DNA of 64,000 bases from Phytopythium helicoides (taxonomy: Eukaryota; Oomycota; Peronosporomycetes; Pythiales; Pythiaceae), in the NCBI GenBank assembly GCA_024867545.1, contig JANFNE010000003.1, positions 1,426,001-1,490,000 on the forward strand, written 5' to 3'. The notes beneath the pieces are model-generated. The model searched no databases. It saw nothing but the letters and a program-made list of their open reading frames with translations, and was not told the DNA's origin. Position numbers and translations under genes: made by a program. Below, piece by piece: positions 23,431 to 34,419 of the stretch (positions within the stretch are counted from its first letter, which is position 1; each line of letters begins with the position of its first letter).

Positions 23431-23472
23431 GTCGTGCGAGGTACTAAGGGAGTGATTGTTGTATTGAGGCAG

Positions 23473-25018
23473 CTATGTTCTCGACTTGTGCAGCGACCTT
23501 CGCAGGAGCTCGTCCTGGAATTGTTGGAAGTGCACGTTGGCACTGTCGAGGCTCAGCATGAAGTCCATAATGGCCCCAAAGTCCTGCTTGGCCCCCTTGA
23601 GCTCCGCTTCGTTCGGAGTTTTGGTCAGATAAGGGGTGAATCGCTGACAGCGACGGATTTGTGTGTACGGGGGCGTCGACGGGAAGGTCATGGGCTCGCA
23701 CACCATGTAGCCCTTGGACTGGAACCGAAGGCGAGTGAACGACTTGTTTGCGAGCTCTAGTGGATCCACGATGCCAACCCAAACGATAACGACGCGGTCA
23801 GCCTCCTTGTATCTCCGCATGACTTGTCGATACCTAAAGTCCGCGCGGGTGTAGTTCGCAAACAGCTCGAGCGCAAACTTTTCGATCACCATGTCGTTTG
23901 AAGACCCCATCGCCTGCCATCATTGTCAACAGGGAGATACGATCGTGAGCCGCTGCCTCAGATATCACACGAGTATTTTCGCTTCCGTACCTTGGTGTCT
24001 TTGAAGTATAGCGGACCGCGGTGCTTGCCTGAGCCACTGTAGAACTGCCAAATGACGTCGACTGTGGATTCCAAGTCGAACGGAAGGAAACCTCGTAGGA
24101 AGATGTCGAGGCTGCGGCCAGAGTCTCCATCGCGGATGTTCGCGCCGCTGCATGGCTCTGAGCTTGGTTCTGCCAGTCCGTTGAGCTCAAGCACCATGTC
24201 GGCCTCATTGTATGACACTGCGACTTCTTCGACCAGCCGGTTGTACAGCGCTGTGTCCGCATCGAGATCGATTGGCAGCTCGTAGACGCGATTGATGAGC
24301 CGGGCGTAGAGGTTGTTGGCGCTTCGCTGCAGTGCGGACACGCAAAGTTGGAGTAGGAAGTCAGCTTACCGCGTCTTTCAAAGCCGAATACACACCAAGC
24401 AGCTTACCAATCCCTCTGCAGACCTCATCGTCGATCGTTCGAGAGACACCGTCCGCTTGCTGTAGTCGTCCACAGCGCTCCGCAACCTGCAAGTTCTCAC
24501 GCTCCGCGCGCACCCTCTGCTTTTGCTGGTCACGACAGACCTCTCCCACACGCGCTCTCCTCCGGCTTCTCCAGCTCTCTTCTTGGCCTTGCAGGGCCCC
24601 GGCGCAACGCACAGCCGCTGCTTGACCGCGCCGTCGCCTGCAGCGAGCGCAGGAAGCCGCTGAGGTCGTCGATCTCCCGCTTGAGCCCGCGGATCTCGGC
24701 GTTGCGCTCGTTGCGCGCGCGGTTCGGGTCGCTCTTGCGCTGGTACTTGGTCTTCCTCCCTCCTGCGTGCCAAAACGTCAGCCAGCGCAGCGCAGCCGCC
24801 GCTCAACGCCCGCGCTCACCGCGTCGCTTCGCGCTCGACTTTCTCGCCTCCTGCTCGCGTTTTTCGGGCGATTCGAGCGCGAGAAGCGAGGACGAACCGC
24901 TGCACGAGCAGCCAGAGGCGCTTGGGGACGAACAGGAGCCCGTGGAGGCCGCGACGGTGCGCGCCACGAGCTCCAGCAGCCCGTCGAGCAGCTCGTCGCC
25001 GCTGTCCGTCGCATTCAT
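23473..25018 (-). pseudogene. bZIP/START-like family, subfamily X, frame-broken in the bZIP exon
   Basis: Exon 1 starts MNATDSGDELLDGLLELVAR at 25018, the X-type acidic start. After an intron near 24770-24825 (GTGAGC...CACGCAG), exon 2 has KYQRKSDPNRARNERNAEIR and leucine heptads. It then passes through three frames within about 200 bases: GERVWE in one, VCRDQQKQRVRAEREN in the next, and RLRSAVDDYSKRTVSLERS back in the former. One missing and one extra base explain the last two changes. The linker before them also needs one. Exons 3 (about 24290-23990) and 4 (about 23910-23473) are intact and close to the X1 gene at 34420. Paired -1 and +1 breaks over conserved sequence suggest either very recent decay or assembly errors. 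Confidence 0.6.
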
Positions 25019-25875
25019 GGCGGTTCTTTGGTCGAGTAATAGAAATTGAGGTGTTTGGACTGTCATCGCTGTAGAGGGCTGGAAATGTCACTGTAGAGAG
25101 AGTTGCACTGGTCTTCAACGAGGTCAAAGTGGATGAGCTTCGTGTCCGCCTCGGACGCAGACGCTGGATGAAGCATCAGTGCAGACTTCAGAATTGAAGC
25201 GGTTGTTCCTGGGCAAGTTGACTTGAGCGAGAGAATGGCAATGAAGGCACCCACACAGGTTTTGGTGTGGGCAAAGTCGAACGGCAAGCTGTGATTGAGC
25301 TACGGAGGGACCCACGCAACGCCGAGTGCCTTTGCTGTGATGTAAAGTTGCTCTGAATGGATTACGGTATTGCTATCTCCAACATATTCCATTGGGAAGT
25401 ATCCGATCGGTCTCCTCAAGCTACACGCCAATCTGTGCGATGATAAAGTCAACTTCTGCAATTCAGCCAGCGTCCAATTTGCCAGAGGATGCACGTGTCA
25501 AGTTAGAGCGACTAGCGTTTAGGACTCATCAATTTCACTGCTTTGTTCGATCAGCTCCGACTATTCAAATGAGCTTCTTGACGGTGCAGTGTCGGGGACA
25601 AAGCAAATCAGTGAGTGGAGCCGGAATCGTTGGCACAAGTGTCAAAGAGACTTTTGTCATTGAGTACTCTGAGATAGATGGAGCCCGCAGGGTGAGTTAT
25701 AAGGGGTGATAAGCACCGCAGTTGTCACGGATGCTCGTGATAACGAGCCATACATCGTCCCTGCTGTCAGTGATTGATTCGTTCAGTGCCTTCAGCACTT
25801 CTCCTGACTTCCATTTGCTGCGTTCTGATTGGCTCGGCCGCATTTGAGTCCGTCCTGATCGTGAGTGAGTCCGAC
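25019..25875. other. Intergenic region with a decayed open frame of unknown origin
   Basis: About 860 bases between divergent family members. On the minus strand, 25494-25063 is open except for one TAG at about 25302 (ITAKALGVAWVPP, stop, LNHSLPFDFAHTKTCVG). That looks like the remains of a coding region, but I cannot place it. A plus-strand frame at 25392-25709 overlaps it and is likewise unidentified. Confidence 0.35.
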
Positions 25876-27251
25876 ATGGCGCGAGATGGAGACGACGGCG
25901 GTCTCCTCGACGCCTCGCTTGACGCCGCAGACCTCGACTGGCTGCTGGAGTTCACAGATTTGAATGGAGAAGAGACGGAGCTTTTAACTGACGGGCCAGT
26001 CGACACAAATCTATCAGCTGAAGCGCAAGAAGAAGCTCTAAAGCCAACACCCAAGGCTCGAAGAAAAGGAGCTGGGACCCCAACAAGGCAAGAAAGGCAC
26101 GAGCGGCTGAGGTCCGAGAGCTCAGACACGAGGTTGAAATGCTGGAGGAGCGGCTGCGAGTGCTCAAATTGTCGAAAATAAGTGGGAGGACGATGGGGTT
26201 CGCCCAGCCGCGAGTGTGGGAAGCGATTTGGTGCAAACAACTCGAGCGTCGCGAGCTCGCAGAGGCAGAAAACCGCCGATTGTTGAGTTGTCTTGCAGGC
26301 TCAAGCACAGGAGATCAAATCTCTGAAACGTCTGATGGCACAGTCGCATAGGACCTTGGTAAGTTCTGCTCCAATATCGTTCCAACAGACCTGTCAAGTG
26401 GCCGCGAACTAAACCGTTACTGGATAGCACCAAAACTTCCCTGGTTTTGGCGCTGTAAACGGATTTTCGCAGGATACAGACGACCAAAGCATGGACGCAA
26501 AGGTGTTCGCAGAACTTCTTGCAGGCGTTGACGCCTCTTTCAATCAGATCGATCTAGTGTTCGAGCTCAACGGCGTCGCATCAGCAAACGCTCCATACCG
26601 TTCTGCAGCGATGAGAACAGCAGATAACGGCAGTTTTCTTGGACGTAGGTGCCTGCAACATACTCCCATTCAATGTTGATATGTGCGCAGACGTCATCTG
26701 GCAGTACTATCGGGGCAATGATAAGCACCGCGGACCGCTCTACTACAAGTCTGCAGAGGTACCGTGCAGCTCTAATCGAATGCCGCATGGGCTTCCACCC
26801 AACTTACTCGTTTGCTGTAAACCAGATTCAAGATCATGAGCTGCACCAGACTGTGATAGAGAAATTTGCGATTTCTATGGGACCTGGAAATATGCGCATT
26901 GATCTTCGTACACGGCAGGTGCTTCGTCGCTACACATCCCAAGACGATCGAGTTATCATCGTGTGGATGTCTCGCATAGAACCCGCTGAGTTTGCTCATC
27001 GTCCTTTCACAACGTTTGGTTTTCGAGAGAATGGTTTTGTTGTGTGTCGTCCAGCATCGCCTGGAGGGACTTCTCACACATTGCTTCAGCGTTGCTATCG
27101 GGTCTTCCCATTCCAGGCGCGTTCAGCTGGACGAACACTTAAAGACACTGACGCCAGAAAGATCGTTGATTTCTATCTGCGTCTCGATAATACCAGTGTT
27201 CATCAGCAATTGTTTGAGAACGCGTTGATGCAGCGTGCGATTCAGGCATAG
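25876..27251 (+). pseudogene. bZIP/START-like family, subfamily V, decayed
   Basis: ATG at 25876 gives MARDGDDGGLLDASLDAADL, then the frame breaks at the AAAA run near 26055. The alternative frame reads KRSWDPNKARKARAAEVREL, the V-type basic segment, followed by VWEAIWCKQLERRELAEAEN, where the usual Cys of W-E-A-I-C is Trp. A second break lies near 26290 (AQAQEIKSLKRLMAQSHRTL is in another frame) and a third near 26640 (LDVGACNILPFNVDMCADVI). The last exon is intact (RQVLRRYTSQDDRVIIVWMS, CYRVFPFQ, FYLRLDNTSVHQQLFENALM, stop at 27251). Three or more frameshifts over family-conserved sequence make it a pseudogene. It is the only plus-strand V copy. Confidence 0.75.
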
Positions 27252-27307
27252 AAAATAACTCCAAGGTGGAGACGAATGATGAATGTCAAGTACATGTTAC
27301 GCTGCAT

Positions 27308-28904
27308 TTATTTTTGCAGAGATCTCCGCACTAACTCATCTTCGAATTTTTCCAAATGTACACTAATGCTGTCAAGATTCAAAACGAAGTCAATAACAGC
27401 GCCTATTTCGCGTTTGTCGGTTGCTGTCAGCATTGTTTCTTTTCTTTGAGTGGTATACGGGACAATTCGATGGCATCGTTGCAGCTGAGTGAACTTTGAA
27501 TCTGCAGTCGGGGATTCATCTGGTACGGTGGAAGCGGGCCGGCACACGACGTACCCCTTCTCTCGAAACGCGCAGCTTGAAAAAGATTTGTTCGCGAACT
27601 CAATAGGCTCGATAACACCCATCCACACGACTGTTACGCGGTCAACCTCCACGTATCGCCGCATCACTTGCCATACTCGAAAATCAGCGCGAACGTTGTT
27701 TGCACACAGCTCGATTGCAAACTTCTCTATAATTGTGTCCTCGGATGACGCTAACTTCTGCATTCACTCAAATGGTTAGGTTTGAAACTTAGAACAGCAG
27801 ATCGGGGCATAGCACAGAGGGAACCAAAACGAACCTGTGCAGTTTTGTAGTACAAAGGCCCACGATGCTTGGATGGTCCGCTGTAGAATTGCCAGACTAC
27901 ATCGGCTGTATCTGCTAATGGAAATGGAAGTAAACTACTGGAAAACATGTCGACGAAACGTCCACGCTTTCCGTCGCGCATGTGTGATCCATTTAGAGGC
28001 TCAGGTTGCCTCTCTGCGATGCCATTGAGCGCGAAAATGCAATCAACTTCGCTCTTTGAGGCATTCACCTCCTCTAAAAGCATGTCGAAACGATCCGTGT
28101 CCGAATCTGATTCAGATGGCAATGAGTAAACACGTTTGGACGAGCAGAGATCTGCATACTCGGCATTTTTCTGCCGTGATTGGTGTTAGCAGGAGGTTTA
28201 GTTCGGATTTTGATGGATATCGTTGCACCGTACCAACGCGGTTGCTGGCCGTTTGATAGCTCTCTCCATGGCGCTAGCAAGTCGCACTTGCTCCTCGATG
28301 GCTCGTTTCAATCGAACATTTTCTCTCTCGGAGCGCACTCTCCTGGCTAACTGGTTACGGCAGATCGACTCCCACAGAGCTGGCACGCGAACCAGCCCTT
28401 GAGATTCCCCTGTCTCGGTTGCTTGGCAAAGCACTTGTCTTTTGCTGCGACCTGACACTCTCTGGATCGTGCTGAGCTGCGCAGTTAGCTCCTTCACTTC
28501 GACTCGAAGGGTTCGGACCTCCTGCGCTCGCTCGTTGCGCGCTTTGTTCGGGTCCTTCCGGGGTTTGATGTCATCTTTGGCGTAAATTGACACAGTTGGG
28601 TCAGGATGCTGCTCACAGGTTCTCTGAGACTCAGCTCGGCTGCATTCATCGATCGAAAGCGTCGATGTCGCTAGCAAAGCCTTCGGTGTCGGGAAATCCG
28701 GGCTCGTGGAGCAACTGCGACTCGTCGCAAAAGTCGAGTGCGGCGTCTCCAAGTGGCGAAAGAATCGTGGCGGACGCGTCGGGAGCGAAGCCCAGCGAGT
28801 CGACAGAGCGCACTAGCGAGCGGCTGGAGCTCGTGCGAGTCGCCGTCGCCGTCCAGGAACGCCAGCAAGTCGCTCAGCACGTCGTCGGACTGCGCGTCAC
28901 CCAT
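27308..28904 (-). CDS. bZIP/START-like family protein, subfamily V
   Basis: ATG at 28904 gives MGDAQSDDVLSDLLAFLDGD, the V-type acidic start. The basic exon, ending at 28234, is open from about 28752 and contains KPRKDPNKARNERAQEVRTL, leucine heptads and LWESICRNQLARRVRSEREN. The two pieces are in different frames. Either an extra intron lies between about 28825 and 28640 (GTGCGC...TGCAG) or a frameshift is present; other V genes have no intron there. Exon 2, 28170-27835, has VYSLPSESDSD, FSSSLLPF and KHRGPLYYKTAQ. Exon 3, 27757-27308, has IIEKFAIELCANNVRADFRV, HRIVPYTTQ and FVLNLDSISVHLEKFEDELV. The last two exons match the intact V genes downstream exactly in length or phase. Confidence 0.65.
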
Positions 28905-29027
28905 GATCGCTGCAAATCGCGCGAGACAATTCAATCAGTTCAAACCGGACCCGAGTGGCCTTTTTACTGAATTAGTGGGCTACACCTCCGGGTCGGTGTC
29001 GTAACTTACACTCGATGCACAACTCGT

Positions 29028-30574
29028 CTAGCTGCGTCCGAGAGACTCTCGCACGAGTTCGTCCTCGTACCGCTCAAGATCTTTACCGATAACGTCGAGT
29101 CCAAGCACAAACTCGATGACTGCACCAATTTCGCGCTTGTCCGTCTCGGTCAGCTCTTCGTCTGACGCGTGTGTCGTGTATGGAATGAATCGGTAGCACT
29201 GGAGTAACTGGGTGTAGCTTGCTGCTCGAGAAGGGTCGGGGTCGCGCTTGCAAACGACGTAGACTTTTTCTCGGAACGCACAACTCGAGAACGACTTACT
29301 CGCAAACTCGATGGGCTCGATAAGACCCATGAGCACCACCAGCACGTAGTCTGCTTCCACATACCGCCGCATGACTTGCCAAATGCGAAAGTCGCCGCGC
29401 ACGTTGTTGGAGAAGAGCTCGATCGCCAATTTTTCAGCAATAGTGTTGTCAGATGTCTGTAGCAGGCACATGCACGTTTAGTATTTGAGCAACTCCACTA
29501 ACCACAATTACGTCGCCAAGCATACCTTTGTAGTTTTGTAGTACACTGGACCGCGATGCTTGTATGGCCCGCTATAGACTTTCCAAACGACTTCTGATGT
29601 AGTGCCGAGGCCGAACGGCACCATACTTGATGAAAACATGTCGACGAATCTCCCTCGCGCTCCTTCTCGCATATGAGACCCTCGAAGTGGCTGAGGACCA
29701 GCAGTCTCGATGCCATTCAGTGAGAGAATCTCTTCGAACTCAAAGTACGCGGACTCTGCTTCCGACTTGAGCATTTCGAATATGTGGGTGTCAGCTTCCG
29801 AGTCAGACGGAAGAGAATACACTCGCTTCGACGAGCGCAGGCCAAAGCTTTCCGGGTCCTACAGCGTAGAGATTCAGCAACAACGAAACCACTTGCACCA
29901 AATAAAGCAAAAAGAGGATGTACCTGTCTCGTTGCTGGCTTCTTGAGTGCACGCTGGATGCTCCGTGCCAGCTCTGCATGCTCGTCTAGTGCTCGTCTGA
30001 GCTTTGCGTTCTCTCGCTCGGACTGAATTCTCCGCGCCATCTGGTTGCGGCATATCGCCTCCCACAGCGGTGGTCCTCCGATAAGCTTGGCCGAGACCTG
30101 GGCATGGGCGCCTTCGCTGGGCGGGCTCTTGACTCCTGGCCCCTTCGTGGGCAGCGCTTTGAGCGCTCCGAGTTGTGCCGTGAGCTCGGAAACCTGTCCG
30201 CGCAGCTCTCGGATCTGCCGCATGCGCTCGTTCCTGGCCTTGTTGGGGTCCAAGCGGCGCTTCGAGGCCCTCGATCCTCCTCTGGAGCTGCTGCGGCCGA
30301 TAGAGAACGCTCGCTCCTCTCGATTCGACGCTCCAAACTCGTCGTCGCCGCCTTTGGAGCGCACGATGGCCGTCGAGTGGGGGGAGTTCTCTGCCTCGAA
30401 GCCCGCCAAGTCGGCGCTCTCGCTGTCGGTTGGCGGCGTCTCAGGCGTGACCGGCACCTCCACCGGCGCCTCCAGCAGGTGCAGAGAGCTGGCGAGCGCC
30501 TCGGCGTCCCCGCCGTCGGCCCACGGGCCCAGCAGGTCCGCGAGGAAGTCGTCGTCCAGCGCGTGGTGGCTCAT
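29028..30574 (-). CDS. bZIP/START-like family protein, subfamily V (intact)
   Basis: Three exons, 30574-29924, 29858-29526 and 29456-29028, introns of 65 and 69 nt, 470 aa. Start placed at MSHHALDDDFLADLLGPWAD; another ATG lies 10 codons upstream. Basic segment KRRLDPNKARNERMRQIREL with Asn111 and leucines 124, 131 and 138, so the zipper begins 13 residues after the Asn, unlike a canonical bZIP (18). The block LWEAICRNQMARRIQSEREN lies at about 170-189. START-like half: VYSLPSDSEAD, GSHMREGARGRFVDMFSSS, KHRGPVYYK, FRIWQVMRRYVEADYVLVVL, CYRFIPYTTH, end helix EFVLGLDVIGKDLERYEDEL. It is one of three intact tandem V genes on the minus strand. Nuclear regulator by inference. Confidence 0.8.
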
Positions 30575-30836
30575 GCTGTCAAAACTGCCACTCTGCTGAC
30601 GCAAATCACCAGGAACACCTTTACATCAGTGTTCACGCGGGTAAAATTGATATTTGTAATTATATAAATATATTGAGGAACTGACTCGGCTGCTTGGGTT
30701 TTTGAGACCAAGACAGCATGACAACAACCATGCAAGCACACTGCTCTGCATTCCGGCATGTTCATAGGCCTACGAAAATAGGTGAGGACTCTACACGCAG
30801 CACTAGATCACCAAGAGTATGAGCATACTATTACAG

Positions 30837-32379
30837 TCAATGGGCCTCGTGCGGCAGCTGCCGTAGTGAGCCGCGCACGAGTTCGTCCTCGAACATTTCG
30901 AGGTACACGCCGATGCTGTCGATGTTGAGCCAGAATTCGAGCAGCGCGCCAATCTCGCGCTTGACGTGGTCCGAAAGTACCGTGTCGGCCGCGTGCGTTG
31001 TGTATGGAACGATGCGGTGGCACTGAAGCAGCTGCGTGTATTTCGCAGGCGAGCCATCGACAGAGCTGCCGATCGCAGGCTTGCACACAACATAGCCCTT
31101 TTCACGGATCGCACAGCTCGAGAAGGGCTTGTTGGCAAACTCAACCGGCTCAATGACGCTCATCCAGACGACCATGACTCGGTCGGCCTCCACGTACCGC
31201 CGCATTACCTGCCAAATGCGGAAATCCCCGCGCATGTTGTTGCCAAACAGCTCGATAGCAAACTTCTCGATGATGGTGTCCTTAGAGGTCTCCAGCGTCT
31301 GCATGAGGGCAGCAAAAGCTAAGACCGTGGAGACTACGGTGAAGCGGGTCATCTCGTATCTGTGCAGCACGTACCTTTGCTGTCTTGTAGTAGAGTGGCC
31401 CACGGTGCTTGGATGTTCCGCTATAGAAACGCCAAACAACGTCTGACGTCACCTCCAGCTCGAACGGCAGGATAGTGCTGGAGAACATGTCGACGAAGCG
31501 ACCATGCTCGCCTTCGTGCAGATTCGAGCCACGGACCGGCACCGAGATCGGTCCGCCGATGCCGTTGAGCTGGAAAATGCCGTCGATCTCATTGTACGCG
31601 GCGTCCGCCTCCGCCACCAGCATGTCGAACAGCTTGCCGTCTGCATCCGAGTCGGACGGCAGCGTGTACATGCGGTTGGTCGAGTTCACGCCCAGGTCGT
31701 CGGGCTCGGGCTGCTTGGGTCCACGAAGCAGCTATCAGCGCAGGAGTCGCAATGTGACCTCCCAAGCCAGATGACAAACCCTCACCTGTCCGGCCTCGGG
31801 CTCCTTGAGTCCCTGCGCGAGGCTGTACGCGAGCTTGAGCTGGTCCTCGAGCGCTCGCTTGAGCCGCGCGTTCTCCCTCTCGGACCGCAGCCTGCGCGAG
31901 AGCTGGTTGTGGCAGATAGCCTCCCACACCGGCGGCAGCCCCACGAGCTCGGACGCCACGTGGTTGACCACCTGCGCCGCTCCTTCCCCGCCAGTCGCCG
32001 CTGCAGTCGTCGCCGCCGCTCGCGGCAGCCTCGCCGTAAGCGCCTTGAGCGCCCCCATCTTGGCCGTGAGCTCCGTCACCTCGTGGCGCAGCTGGCGAAT
32101 CTCCCGGATGCGCTCGTTGCGCGCCTTGTTGGGGTCGTTGCGCCGCTTCCCGTGCTTGACGCCGGCCGCCGAGCCCCGCGCTCGACCGCCGCCGGCGCCA
32201 ATCAACCGCTCGCCCTGCGGCTCCGGAACGCCCGCCGCGTCGTCCGGAGAGCCCAGCGCCAGCTCCAGCGCCAGCGCGTGCGTCTCGCCAGTCGTGCCGT
32301 CCGCACCCGAGCCGTAGTCGCCCTCCCAGGACGCCAGCAGGTCGGCGAGGAACGCGCCGTCGTCCAGCTCGCCGCTCAT
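30837..32379 (-). CDS. bZIP/START-like family protein, subfamily V (intact)
   Basis: Exons 32379-31786, 31710-31375 and 31298-30837, 463 aa. Begins MSGELDDGAFLADLLASWEG; the ATG at 32379 was chosen over an upstream in-frame one because it matches paralogues. Basic segment GKRRNDPNKARNERIREIRQ then leucine heptads; VWEAICHNQLSRRLRSEREN has His where the others have Arg in W-E-A-I-C-R. START-like half: MYTLPSDSDADGKLFDMLVA, GSNLHEGEHGRFVDMFSST, KHRGPLYYKTAK, FRIWQVMRRYVEADRVMVVW, CHRIVPYTTH, end helix EFWLNIDSIGVYLEMFEDEL. Exon 1 is very GC-rich with an Ala/Gly-rich linker, unlike the later exons. The gene follows the V gene at 29028 in the same orientation. Confidence 0.82.
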
Positions 32380-32713
32380 CGAGTCGCTCGGGCGGCGCCG
32401 GTCGCGCAATGGCGCGGAGAATGCGCGGTGATTGGTTGGAACTGCCTGGAATTCAAGATTTCGACCAATTGGAGGCCGAGAACCCGCAGTTCGGAGCCGA
32501 TGGCACATCATGCCAGCTGACACGCGCTCGTCATGGCGAGTCCATTCTGACAACGGCTGGAAGTCGGATCATCCGACTCGGATGGCTACGGAACTGCTGT
32601 AGACGAGGTCGGACGCCTCGCATGGCTTGATTTGCGTCCAATTTCCTACTGGCTCAACGACTGCAACTTGATTTGATGAATTTCTTGTGTCAAATAGGAA
32701 GCACCAGGAGCGT
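32380..32713. other. Intergenic gap, no gene recognised
   Basis: 334 bases between two tandem V genes; it must contain the promoter of the 32379 gene. No motif recognised. Confidence 0.4.
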
Positions 32714-34301
32714 CTAGCTGGGGCACTGCTCTTTCAGAGACTCACGCACAAGCTCATCTTCCAACACCTCGAGGTACGCGCCGGGGTTGTCTTGCCTGAT
32801 CACAAAATCGACGAGCGCAGCAATCTCACGCTTTTCTCGATCGGAAACTGCCTTGTTTGCTGTCTGCGTGGCATACGGCACGAAGCGATGACACTGCTGC
32901 ACTTGAGTGTAGTTTAGCGCGCCACGAGCTTCTACTTCGTTGGCATCGGAACCCGCTGTAGTATTGGCGCGTTTGCATACAACGTAGCCTTTTTCGCGGT
33001 ACGCACAGCTCATGAAGGGCTTGTTTGAGAACTCGACAGGTTCCACCATCCCCATCCACACAACCATGACTCGGTCACTCTCGACATACCGGCGCATAAC
33101 CTGCCAAAAGCGAAAATCCGCCCGGGTCTCGTTCGCAACAAGCTCGATGGCAAACTTTTCCACTATTGTGTTCTCAGATGTCTCGAGGTTCTGTCATAGT
33201 ATTGCAACGTGCTCAGCCGGGTTCGTTACATTCACAATCCGGTTGCTATTGCAACAAGACCTACCTTTGCGGTTTTGTAGTAAAGTGCTCCACGATGCTT
33301 CGATGGGCCACTGTAGAACCGCCATACAACCTCTGCCGTCGTCTCGAGAGAGAATGGCAGCACGCTAGCCGAGTATAAGTCAACATACTGTCCATGCTCT
33401 CCTCCCCGCAACTTTGACCCACGAATGGGATTTGCCGCCGGGCAATCAATCCCGTTGAGCGCAAAGATTCCGTCAACCTCGTAGTAGGCAGCATTGGCTT
33501 CCGATACCAGCATATCGAAGATTCTCGTATCCGTGTCTGAATCGGAGGGCAATGCGTACATTCTCTTGGTGGAAGACGCAGCGAGTCTGTCGACTTCGTC
33601 CTGCGTGTTGAGGCATTAGATCGTGGATGAATTGAGCAGGGGTCAAATTGAAAAACAACACACATCTCTACCTGTCCAATAGCTGGCTTCTTCAGCACTC
33701 GCTCCAGAGTGTGGGCAATCTGCAGCTGACCTTCCAGCGCTCGCTTAAGCCTTACATTCTCCCTCTCGGACCGCACTCTCCTCGCGAGTTGGTTCCTGCA
33801 AATGGCCTCCCACAGCGGCGGTGCTCCCACCAAATCTGCAGCCTTCGATTTCTGAACAGCATTTTTCGCCTTGATTTCATCAGAGTTGCGCGTCGTGAGC
33901 GCCTGCAGCGCATTCAGCTGCGCCGACAGCTCCGTCACCTCGCCTCTCAGCGCTCGCAGCGCCTTCGTCCGCTCGTTCCTCGCCTTGTTGGGGTCGTTCC
34001 GCCTCTTTGCAGCCCTGCCCTCCCCCTTCTTCTTCTCCGGTTCTTCACCAGCAGCGTCTCCTTCGTCTCCACCACATTCAACCAGCGCCTTCTCCAGCTC
34101 GTAGCCCTTGGCCTCAGCAGCTCCCTCGCTCGTTTCAGCTCCCCTGTGAGCCATTGAGGGCCCAGCGCAGGCTGAAAACGCGACGGAGGGAAGTGCACAG
34201 GCCTCCACATCAATCTCCTGCGCCCGCTCGTCGTAGCAGTCGCCCCACGAGGCCAGGAAGTCGGCCAGAAGCTCGTCCTCGTCCGCATCGACAGCGTCCA
34301 T
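32714..34301 (-). CDS. bZIP/START-like family protein, subfamily V (intact)
   Basis: Exons 34301-33672, 33600-33265 and 33190-32714, 480 aa; a second ATG two codons upstream (34307) is equally possible. Acidic start MDAVDADEDELLADFLASWG. Basic segment KRRNDPNKARNERTKALRAL (Asn105), leucine heptads, then LWEAICRNQLARRVRSEREN. START-like half: MYALPSDSDTDTRIFDMLVS, GSKLRGGEHGQYVDLYSAS, KHRGALYYKTAK, FRFWQVMRRYVESDRVMVVW, CHRFVPYATQ, end helix DFVIRQDNPGAYLEVLEDEL. Exon 2 (336 nt) has the same length as in the V gene at 30837 and in X genes, which helps to confirm the splice sites. It is divergent from X1 (ATG 34420) with 118 bp between starts, so the promoters are close or shared. Confidence 0.82.
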
Positions 34302-34419
34302 AGTCATCAGACTGAGGTGATCTCTGCAGTATTAGTGCATTTCCCAATACGAGTCCACGTGTACTGACATAACGATGTTTCCGCCGATGGAACTCACTTG
34401 AGTTTAGTATGCTTTGAAG

